Assembly: GCA_963770315.1 (NCBI GenBank)
Contig: CAVYPC010000002.1
Coordinates: 1,426,001-1,490,000, forward strand
Origin: VRUE01 sp963770315
Lineage (GTDB): Bacteria > Actinomycetota > Thermoleophilia > Solirubrobacterales > 70-9
Direction: 5' to 3'
Length of the DNA: 64,000 nt
Part shown: piece by piece, positions 25,072 to 32,448 of the stretch
Position numbering within the stretch: the stretch's first letter is position 1
Layout of the letters: every line of letters begins with the position of its first letter
Translations under genes and position numbers: made by a program
Notes under the pieces: generated by a model
Databases searched by the model: none
Told to the model about the DNA's origin: nothing
Seen by the model: the letters and a program-made list of their open reading frames with translations, nothing else

Positions 25072-28000
25072 CTAGCCTCCGAACATCGCCTGCAGGCGCA
25101 CCGAAAGCCGCACGTCCCCCTCAACACTGCCGCGGCCCGCCACCATCACGGCGAGGGGGTCCTGGATTCCCGCCACGACTCGCACCCAGTCGGCGAGGCC
25201 GAGATGGACGGTGACCGCGGCCTCAAGAGGCGCCGGCTCGAGCAGGCGCGCCTTGCCCCGTTGGGAGTCGACCTCGATTGCCCAGCGCCAGGGCGAGTCC
25301 GAGGGGGCCTCGATCGCGAGTGGCTCCAGCTCATAGGCAACCACCCCTGAGAAGCCGCCGGCCTTGCCGGGTTGGAAGCCGCGCGCCATCGCACGAACGA
25401 GCGCTCGCTGCCGCCGCGGCTCGGCGAAACGACGCTCGAGGTCGGCGTCGTCGAGGCGATTCGCCATCGCGGTCAACGCCCGTCGTCCGCCACGAGTCGC
25501 CAGCACGCGCAAGGGCCGGGAGTGCTCCTCGTGGGGCTGAGGCACTGACGCCGCTTCCCCCTCGAGCTCGGCTCGCGCCTCGGCTGCGTACTTGCTCACC
25601 AAGCCGACGCTGTAACGCTCGGCCAGCTCTTCCCCTTCGGCCAGCATCGACCGCACCTCGGCGGCATCGGACGGGCGGCCCCGCCTGTGCAGCGCCGTGG
25701 CGAGGTCAATTCGCAGCCAGGCAGACGCCCAGACCATCTCCATCTCGTCCGACCTTCGCAGTGCCGGTCGCAGCTCCTCGACCGCCGCGTCGGGCCGACC
25801 GGCAAGGAGCTCGAGACGGCCGATGTGCCACTCGGGAAGCTGGCCGAAGTTGATCGAAGGCGCACCCGCGGCGAGGGTGCCGCGCAACGGCTCCAGCAAC
25901 GCTCGCAGCTGGACTCCGCCCTCTCGGTCTCCGACCAGGCTGACCGCCAGCGCGAGCAAGCAGACCGTCAACGGCATATGTCCGTCCGGGCGCCGCAAAG
26001 GCTCCAGGTCGCTTGCGTCGCCGAGCAGCCGTCGAATCTGACCCCGAGCCGTCTCGAAGTCGGCGCTGGAGGCGTTTCCGGCTGCAGCCGCCGCGGTTAT
26101 GAGCCCCCGCGGCGCGACCTCTTCGATCGCGTCGAAGATGATGTGGTTCGAGGTGGCGTCGCCGTCGTAGAACCACTCCCCGAGCAGCAGCTCGGCCAGC
26201 TCCACCACGATGTGCATGTCGGGGCGCAGCCGCCGTACGACCGAGCCGGCACGCCGCAAGAGCACCTCCGCCGCGTCGCGATCGCCCCGGTCCATCAGGC
26301 GCATGCCGCGATTCAAGTCGACCTCCCAGGTGAAGCGGGGCGTGCCGAGGCGCTGCGCGATCTCGGCGCCCCGCTCGACCGCTTCCTCGCACTCGCGAAT
26401 GTGCCCCATCTCGTACTCGGCGGCGGCGACCCACTGGACCACCCGAAAGAGGAGATCTTCGCGACCGCATTCCTCCGCCAGGACGAGCAATGCGTGGATA
26501 CTGGCCATGAAGCGGTGCATGTCCGGCGGCACCCCGCCACGAGCGAACTCCACCACCAGGGTCGTAAACCGCGCGAACAGCTTCGCTTCGGCGTCGCCGA
26601 TGCGCTCCGCCAGCGCGGCGGCGCGGCGGTCGAGCGTCTGCATGAGCAAGTCGTCGTCGGTGAAGGCCTCCAGATAGGCGAGCCTGAAGGTCATCCTCAA
26701 GGCCAGCCGGGGCTCGTCGTCGCCCAGCGCCTCCAGACCCTCGCGCAGCAGCTCGACCGTCGCCGGATCGTCGGTTCCCGCCTCCCAGCCGAAGCCGACG
26801 TCATCGCCGGAAAAGCCGAGGGCGGCATTGGCGAGCGTGACCGCATCGCCTATGACGCGCGCCGCCTCCACCGCCGCGCGAAAGGAGTCGCGAGCCCGCA
26901 GCAGGTCGGCGCCGAGCAGCTCCTGCTCGCCAAGCTCGAGCAGAGCCCGAGCCCGCGTCGCCGGCTCGTCTTCGGGCAGCAGAGAGAGCGCACTGCGCAT
27001 GTGGGAGGCCGCCTGCTCGTGATCGTGCCCTGCGGCGGCCACGGTGGCGGCTGTGCGATAGGCGGCAATCGCCGGCTCGGGGCCCGCCAGCTCGACCGTG
27101 AGCCCGAAGTGACGCGCCAGCTCGGCCGGCTCGGCCTCGGGATCGCCCTCCAGGGCCCTGGCGATCGCCAGGTGCAATCGGGCGCGGGCTGCATCGCCGG
27201 TTCCGGCGATGAGCGCCTCGCGGACCAGCGCGTGCGGGAAGGCGATCGTCGGTCGCGCCGCCGCCACGTCGTCGACGAGGTGCTCCGAGAGCGCCTCCTG
27301 CACGGCGCGCTCCGCGTCCCCTCGGGCGAGCCCGGCGGCCTCGGCTGCCAACGCGACCGGCGCGGAGGGTCCAATCGCGGCGACCGCGGCGAGGAATCGC
27401 TCGGTCTCGGGGTCCAGCCGGCTGAGGCGCTCCTCGACCAGATCGGCAACCGCGTCCGGCACCGGCGCGCTGTCGAGCGCCTCGCCCTCGGCCAGCGCGC
27501 CACGCCCGTCGAGATCGCGGGCCAGCTCCCCGGCGAAGAACGGATTGCCGGCGGTGCGAGCCTGGAGCCGGGCCGCCAGCCCGGGGGTGATCCCGCGGCC
27601 CACCTTGGCGTCGATCAATGCCGCCAAACCGGAGGCGTCGAGCCCGGCCAGGTGCATCTCCTCGAAGTCGCCGGTGCGCCGCAGGTCGGAGAGCACGCGC
27701 GAAACCGGGTGGCGGCGTCCCATCTCGCGGTCGCGCGCCGTCACCACCAGGACCAACGGCGCCGCAATGCTCTCGAGCAGATGGCCGAGAGCTTGCGCCG
27801 AAGCCGGGTCGCACCAGTGGGCGTCGTCGAGGACGACATGGAGCGGCCCATCGCCCGCGGCGCATTCGAGCACCGCGGCAACACCGCGCAGCAGGCGGTA
27901 GCGGGCGCCCTCGGCGGCGACCATCCTGTCGGCACCGGCCTGCTCGCCAAGGTCGGAGTGCTCGCTCAGCTCCGGCACCAGCGATGCCAGCTCCGAGCCG

Positions 28001-28929
28001 GCCTCCCTGGCGAGGATCTCGCGCCGCGCCTCGTCGCCGGCGCGCGCCAGCTCGCCGATCGCCCGCACCCACGGCTCGAAGGGGACGACCGCCTCCGGCG
28101 GGCAGCGCGCCAGGACCACCGCCGCTCCCAGCGCATGGGCTTCGGCTGCCGCCGCGGCGGCGTGGCGGGTCTTGCCGATCCCCGGTTCCCCCAAAATCAC
28201 CACCGCGCGCCGGCCCTCGCGCGGCGCCGTCGCCTCGCGCAGCGCCGCGATCTCACGGTCGCGGCCGATCAACGGCTCATCCGCGTAAGCGGCGAGCACA
28301 GCGGGCAAGCGAAGGCCCATCGCCGGGGATACGCCACCTAGCTCGGGCGACAGGGAATAATCCGGTTCGCCATCGCCGCCATCCGGGGCCTCCACGGTCG
28401 ATCCGGCCAGCTCGCGCCAGAGCAGCGCCGAGGCCCGCACCGGACTCGGCACCCCCTTCAGCTCGTAGTCGCGAGCGACGTCGAGGACCACGCCATCGCG
28501 CGACGCCACCAGGCCATGAACAAGATCCTGGACGAGCACCTCGCCGGTTCCCGCGGCGGCCGAGAGGCGGCTGGCGATAACCACCGTCATCCCGTGCAGG
28601 TCGTCGCCGTCGGCGATCGGCTCCCCGGCCGCGATGCCGACCCGGGCCGCGACGCCGATCCCACCGTGGGAGGCGTCCAACCGCTCGACCGACGCCTGGA
28701 TTCCGGCAGCCGCCCGGAGCGCGCCGAGCGCACTCTCGAAACTCGCCATCGCGCCGTCGCCCAGCGTCTTCACCACCCGGCCGCCGCCGCCCTCGACCGC
28801 TTGGGCAACGTCGCAGATGTGGGCCCGGCGGAGAGCCTCCATCCGATCGTCCCCGAGCATCGCCAGCAACGCGGTCGAATCGACCAGGTCGCTGAAGACG
28901 ACGATTGCGACGCCACCCATGCGCGACAT
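25072..28929 (-). CDS. Class III cyclase - AAA ATPase - TPR - SCP2-like fusion protein
   Basis: A 1285-residue signalling protein. Residues about 5-170 are an adenylate/guanylate cyclase domain with both metal-binding Asp regions (VVFSDLVDST, TLGDGAMASF). Residues about 210-600 are an AAA_16 ATPase (Walker A GEPGIGKTR, Walker B HVVLDDAHWCD). Helical TPR-like repeats fill about 600-1150. The last about 100 residues (WAIEVDSQRGKARLLEPAP, DPLAVMVAGRGSVEGD) resemble an SCP2 sterol/lipid-carrier domain. No LuxR helix-turn-helix is present. Lipid or sterol binding may gate cyclase output, an inference from domains. The gene is wedged between proB and proA, and its start codon sits in the loop of a 16-bp inverted repeat. 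Confidence 0.82.
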   Translation of the reverse strand: MSRMGGVAIVVFSDLVDSTALLAMLGDDRMEALRRAHICDVAQAVEGGGGRVVKTLGDGAMASFESALGALRAAAGIQASVERLDASHGGIGVAARVGIAAGEPIADGDDLHGMTVVIASRLSAAAGTGEVLVQDLVHGLVASRDGVVLDVARDYELKGVPSPVRASALLWRELAGSTVEAPDGGDGEPDYSLSPELGGVSPAMGLRLPAVLAAYADEPLIGRDREIAALREATAPREGRRAVVILGEPGIGKTRHAAAAAAEAHALGAAVVLARCPPEAVVPFEPWVRAIGELARAGDEARREILAREAGSELASLVPELSEHSDLGEQAGADRMVAAEGARYRLLRGVAAVLECAAGDGPLHVVLDDAHWCDPASAQALGHLLESIAAPLVLVVTARDREMGRRHPVSRVLSDLRRTGDFEEMHLAGLDASGLAALIDAKVGRGITPGLAARLQARTAGNPFFAGELARDLDGRGALAEGEALDSAPVPDAVADLVEERLSRLDPETERFLAAVAAIGPSAPVALAAEAAGLARGDAERAVQEALSEHLVDDVAAARPTIAFPHALVREALIAGTGDAARARLHLAIARALEGDPEAEPAELARHFGLTVELAGPEPAIAAYRTAATVAAAGHDHEQAASHMRSALSLLPEDEPATRARALLELGEQELLGADLLRARDSFRAAVEAARVIGDAVTLANAALGFSGDDVGFGWEAGTDDPATVELLREGLEALGDDEPRLALRMTFRLAYLEAFTDDDLLMQTLDRRAAALAERIGDAEAKLFARFTTLVVEFARGGVPPDMHRFMASIHALLVLAEECGREDLLFRVVQWVAAAEYEMGHIRECEEAVERGAEIAQRLGTPRFTWEVDLNRGMRLMDRGDRDAAEVLLRRAGSVVRRLRPDMHIVVELAELLLGEWFYDGDATSNHIIFDAIEEVAPRGLITAAAAAGNASSADFETARGQIRRLLGDASDLEPLRRPDGHMPLTVCLLALAVSLVGDREGGVQLRALLEPLRGTLAAGAPSINFGQLPEWHIGRLELLAGRPDAAVEELRPALRRSDEMEMVWASAWLRIDLATALHRRGRPSDAAEVRSMLAEGEELAERYSVGLVSKYAAEARAELEGEAASVPQPHEEHSRPLRVLATRGGRRALTAMANRLDDADLERRFAEPRRQRALVRAMARGFQPGKAGGFSGVVAYELEPLAIEAPSDSPWRWAIEVDSQRGKARLLEPAPLEAAVTVHLGLADWVRVVAGIQDPLAVMVAGRGSVEGDVRLSVRLQAMFGG

Positions 28930-28947
28930 ATTCGCGCATGGGTGGCG
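28911..28947. promoter_or_regulatory. Perfect 16-bp inverted repeat with the cyclase gene start codon in its loop
   Basis: CGCCACCCATGCGCGA (28911-28926) and its exact complement (28932-28947) flank a five-base loop that holds the ATG of the cyclase-ATPase gene. As RNA this would bury the start region in a very stable hairpin; as DNA it is an operator-like palindrome. No good ribosome-binding site is visible outside it. Function is inferred only. Confidence 0.7.
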
Positions 28948-28969
28948 CTTATCGCACTATTCCCGTTCT

Positions 28970-30058
28970 CTAGACGAGTACGAAGCGGTCGCGGTGGATG
29001 ACCTCGTCGGCCGCGTGCGGCAGACGCTCACGGACCTGCTCGGTCTTCAAGCCGATCACGCCGGAGAGCTCGTGAGAGGCGTAGTCGACGATCCCCTTGC
29101 CGATCACCGAGCCGTCGGTCGCGACCTCGACGGCGTCGCCCGCCTCGAAGTTCCCGTCGACCGCCACGATGCCAACCGGCAGCAGGCTCGAGCCGCTCTC
29201 GCGCAGCACCCGCGCCGCCCCTTCGTCCACCGTCACTCGACCCCGGGGCGACTTGGCGTATTTCAGCCAGAGCTTGAAGCTCGACGCCTTGCCGGCTCGG
29301 GCGGCGAAGCGCGTGCCGGCCACCTCGCCAGCGGCGGCGGCAAGCAGCGTTCCCGGCTTCGTCCCGTTGCAGATCGTCACCGGTATGCCCGACTCGGCCG
29401 CCATCTCGGCGGCCGCCACCTTGCTGCGCATGCCGCCGGAGCCGAAAGCGGAGGTCCGGTCGCCGATCTGCATCTCCCTCAGCTCGGCGAAATCGTCAAC
29501 CGCGGCGATCGGCTCGGCGTCCGGATCGGTGCGGGGGTCGCTGCGGTGCAACCCGTCGACGTCGGAGAGCAGCACCAGCAGGCGGGAGTCGAGCAGGATC
29601 GCCACCTGCGCGGCAAGGAAGTCGTTGTCGCCGAAGGTGATCTCGTCGGTGGCGGTGGTGTCGTTCTCATTGACCACCGGCACAACCCCCCAATCGATCA
29701 GTCGCCGCAGCGTCTGCCGCGCGTTGAGGTAGTTGGTGCGGGCGGCGATGTCGGCGGCGGTCAGCAGCACCTGGGCGGAGCGGGTGCCGCCCTGCGCGAG
29801 ACGGCTCTGGTACGCCCGGAAGAGGTCGCCCTGGCCGACCGCCGAGGCGGCCTGCAGCTCGTCCATCGCACGCGGCCGAGCCGGCAGGTCCATCAGCCGT
29901 ATTCCCCGCGCGATCGCGCCCGAGGTGACCATCGCGACGCGCTCGCCGCCCTGCTCCAGCTCGGCGACCTGCGCGCAGACGGAGTCGAGCACGTCGACGC
30001 GCAACTCACCGTCGTCGGCGGCGACGATCGAGGAACCGAGCTTGACGACGAGGGTCAT
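28970..30058 (-). CDS. proB: Glutamate 5-kinase
   Basis: A 362-residue enzyme phosphorylating glutamate, the first and feedback-regulated step of proline synthesis. The amino-acid kinase domain starts MTLVVKLGSSIVAADDGELR and includes NENDTTATDEITFGDND and SGGMRSKVAAAEMA. The C-terminal about 85 residues form a PUA domain (GRVTVDEGAARVL). In the usual order obg-proB-proA it would be flanked by those genes, but here accessory genes lie on both sides. The cyclase gene starts 40 bases downstream. Confidence 0.96.
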   Translation of the reverse strand: MTLVVKLGSSIVAADDGELRVDVLDSVCAQVAELEQGGERVAMVTSGAIARGIRLMDLPARPRAMDELQAASAVGQGDLFRAYQSRLAQGGTRSAQVLLTAADIAARTNYLNARQTLRRLIDWGVVPVVNENDTTATDEITFGDNDFLAAQVAILLDSRLLVLLSDVDGLHRSDPRTDPDAEPIAAVDDFAELREMQIGDRTSAFGSGGMRSKVAAAEMAAESGIPVTICNGTKPGTLLAAAAGEVAGTRFAARAGKASSFKLWLKYAKSPRGRVTVDEGAARVLRESGSSLLPVGIVAVDGNFEAGDAVEVATDGSVIGKGIVDYASHELSGVIGLKTEQVRERLPHAADEVIHRDRFVLV

Positions 30059-30109
30059 TGGGCAAGTGTATGAGCGGCCCGCGGCGTTACAGCGGCCACC
30101 GCCCGTGCC

Positions 30110-30907
30110 TCAACCGCGGAGCCACTCCCCGATCCGGCCGGAGACCTTCAGGCCCGAGAGGTCGCCCCCGTCGCGGATCTGGATCGCCGCGTCGGCCATC
30201 GCGTCTATCGCGACCCAGGTCAGGAGGCTGCCGACGCTGATCCGCCGCCCACCGGCGGCGGCGATCTCAGCCACAGAGAAGTGCGGCAGGGCGAGCACAT
30301 TGAGCGGCTTGGTCGTGGCCTCGCACACCGCGCGGATTTCATCCGCGCTGCCCAGGCCAGGCGCGTAGAGGACGTCGGCGCCCGCCTTCTCGTAGGCCTG
30401 CAGGCGGGCGATCGTGTCCTTGAGGTCGGGGTTGCCGCGGATGTGGTTCTCGGCGCGCGCGGTGAAGGTGAAGGGAAAGTCCAGGCCCCGGGCCGCCTCG
30501 ACCGCCGCCGCGACCCGCTCGACCGCGTGGTCGAAGGCGTAGATCCCGTCCTCGGGGTCGTAATCCTCGATCGAGCCGCCGACCGCACCGGCCCCGGCCG
30601 CCCGGGAGATGGCGGTGGCCGCGTCCGCCGGGTCCGGGCCAAAGCCGTTCTCGAGGTCGACCGAGACGGGCAGATCCGTCGCCCGAGCGAGGGCGCCCAC
30701 GTGCTCGGCCAGCTCGTCGAGCGTGACGCCGCCGTCCCGGCGCCCCAGGGTGAAGGCGAATCCCGCGCTGGTCGTGGCGAGTGCCTTGAACCCAAGGGCC
30801 TCCATCACCCTTGCGGAACCCGCATCCCAGGGATTGGGGATGACGAAGGCCTCACCTTCGTGCAGAGCGCGGAAGCCCTCGGCCTTCTGCTGCTGCGTCG
30901 GCTGCAA
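30110..30907 (-). CDS. Isocitrate lyase/PEP mutase family enzyme
   Basis: A 265-residue TIM-barrel enzyme from TTG 30905-30907, which has AGGAGG six bases upstream. Family motifs are IPNPWDAGSARVMEALGFKA, TTSAGFAFTLGRRDG, VDLENGFGPDP, SIEDYDPEDG and FTARAENH. It lacks the KKCGH catalytic loop of true isocitrate and methylisocitrate lyases, so a C-C or C-P cleaving activity such as oxaloacetate decarboxylase is possible but unproven. The frame remains open far upstream, but only by chance against the divergent gene. It is divergent from the hydrolase-cyclase gene, with a 54-base shared promoter region. Confidence 0.82.
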   Translation of the reverse strand: MQPTQQQKAEGFRALHEGEAFVIPNPWDAGSARVMEALGFKALATTSAGFAFTLGRRDGGVTLDELAEHVGALARATDLPVSVDLENGFGPDPADAATAISRAAGAGAVGGSIEDYDPEDGIYAFDHAVERVAAAVEAARGLDFPFTFTARAENHIRGNPDLKDTIARLQAYEKAGADVLYAPGLGSADEIRAVCEATTKPLNVLALPHFSVAEIAAAGGRRISVGSLLTWVAIDAMADAAIQIRDGGDLSGLKVSGRIGEWLRG

Positions 30908-30949
30908 AGCAACACCTCCTGTTAGCAATTCGGATCGGTGCAACGGTAC

Positions 30950-30955
30950 TAATCT
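30950..30955 (+). promoter_or_regulatory. Candidate -10 element for a leaderless transcript
   Basis: TAATCT lies six bases upstream of the GTG start of the hydrolase-cyclase gene. That is the geometry of leaderless actinobacterial mRNAs, in which the start codon is the first transcribed base. No clear -35 and no ribosome-binding site are seen. Confidence 0.45.
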
Positions 30956-30961
30956 AGAGTC

Positions 30962-32419
30962 GTGCTGCCATCGGAAACCCGTTACCTGGTCAGGCCGGAC
31001 GGGGTCAATATCGCGTACCAGGAATGGGGATCCGGCCCGGTCGACCTGCTCTACGCGCCCGGCTTTATCTCGCACCTCGACCTGCTCTGGGCCGATCCGG
31101 GATACACGCGGTTCTTCACCCGGTTGGGATCGATTGCCCGCGTAATCACCTACGACAAGCCCGGAACCGGCTGCTCGGACCCGATCCCGCACCTGCCGTC
31201 GCTCGAGGAGCGCACGGAGGACATTCGCCTGGTCCTCGACGCCGCCGGCAGCGAGCGGGCGGTGGTGATGGGTTTTTCCGAGGGCGGGGCGGCAAGCGCG
31301 CTCTTGGCCGCGGGCGCGCCGGAGCGCGTCGCCTCGCTGATCCTCTACGGCGCCTTTTCCGGCAGACCGCGGGAGGACGCCGACCGCGAGCTGCGCGAAC
31401 GCTGGGCTGCCGCCGAACGTCAATTCGACAGCATCGTCACGCACTGGGGAACGGGCAAGACCATCGATCATTTCGCACCGAGCGTGGCGGGTGGCTTCCA
31501 GCGCCGGCTCGCCGCCGCGTTCGAGCGCGCCGCGGCGAGTCCCGGAATGGTCGGGGCGCTGGTCGATGCGGCCTACCGCATCGAAGTGCGCGACGTCCTG
31601 CCGAGCATCCGCGTCCCCGCGCTCGTCCTTCATCGCAGCGAAGAGCTGATACCGGTCGAGTGCGGACGGGAGCTCGGGGAGCTGATCCCCGGCGCTCGGT
31701 TTGTCGAGCTGCCGGGCCGCGACCACGCCTTCTGGTATGGAGACCAGGGCACGATCGCCGACGAGATCGAAAGCTTCGTGACCGGCGGGCGCGCCGCCGC
31801 TCCGGTCGATCGCGCCCTCGCGTCACTCCTTTTCACCGACATCGTCGACTCGACCCGTCGCGCCGCCGAGCTCGGCGACTCCGAGTGGCGCAAGCTGCTC
31901 GAGCGCCACAACGCGACCGCCGAGGACCAGGTCGAACGCTTCGGCGGCCGGCTGGTCAAGCTGCTCGGTGACGGCACGCTGGCGACGTTCGAGAGCCCGG
32001 CCAGCGCCGTCCGCTGCGGCACCGAGCTGTGTGGCTCGCTCGCCTCGCTCGGCCTGCCGGTGCGAGCCGGGGTGCACACCGGCGAGTGCGAGCTGATGGG
32101 CGAAGACCTCGGCGGCATGGCCGTCCACATCGGCGCCCGTATCAGCGCCGCGGCCGGGCCCGGGGAAGTCCTGGTCTCCTCGACTGTCGCCGAGCTGGTG
32201 ATCGGCTCGGGGCTGTGCTTCGAGGAGCGCGGGAGCCACGAGCTGAAGGGCGTGCCGGGGCGGTGGCGCCTGCTGGCGGTCACCGACGAGCGTCCGCCCG
32301 AGCCACTGCCCCCCTCAGCGCGGGAGCATCAGGTGGGGGATCGCGTCGCGTCGCGCCTGGCGCGCAACTTCCCCGGCGCCTTCCGCGCTGCTACGCGCGT
32401 CGCCACCCGGCGTCGATGA
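30962..32419 (+). CDS. Alpha/beta hydrolase - class III cyclase fusion
   Basis: A 485-residue protein from GTG 30962. The N-terminal about 270 residues are an alpha/beta hydrolase: YDKPGTGCSDP, nucleophile elbow VMGFSEGGAASALL, and catalytic His in LPGRDHAFWYGD. Residues about 285-445 form a nucleotide cyclase domain with LLFTDIVDSTRRAAELGD, VKLLGDGTLATFE and GMAVHIGARISAAAGPGEV. This architecture is known in mycobacteria and relatives, where the hydrolase part is thought to sense a small ligand. It is convergent with the LuxR-type regulator. Confidence 0.88.
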   Translation: MLPSETRYLVRPDGVNIAYQEWGSGPVDLLYAPGFISHLDLLWADPGYTRFFTRLGSIARVITYDKPGTGCSDPIPHLPSLEERTEDIRLVLDAAGSERAVVMGFSEGGAASALLAAGAPERVASLILYGAFSGRPREDADRELRERWAAAERQFDSIVTHWGTGKTIDHFAPSVAGGFQRRLAAAFERAAASPGMVGALVDAAYRIEVRDVLPSIRVPALVLHRSEELIPVECGRELGELIPGARFVELPGRDHAFWYGDQGTIADEIESFVTGGRAAAPVDRALASLLFTDIVDSTRRAAELGDSEWRKLLERHNATAEDQVERFGGRLVKLLGDGTLATFESPASAVRCGTELCGSLASLGLPVRAGVHTGECELMGEDLGGMAVHIGARISAAAGPGEVLVSSTVAELVIGSGLCFEERGSHELKGVPGRWRLLAVTDERPPEPLPPSAREHQVGDRVASRLARNFPGAFRAATRVATRRR

Positions 32420-32448
32420 GCCGCGACATAACGTGGGGTTTTGGGCGC

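Noticed and set aside
25687..28341. 884-codon plus-strand open frame opposite the cyclase-ATPase gene
   Set aside because: Low-complexity Arg/Gln/Gly-rich translation, no motif; the opposite strand encodes a clear multidomain protein.
30908..31726. N-terminal extension of the PEP-mutase-like gene
   Set aside because: Open only by chance opposite the hydrolase-cyclase gene; the TTG with AGGAGG at 30907 gives the family length.
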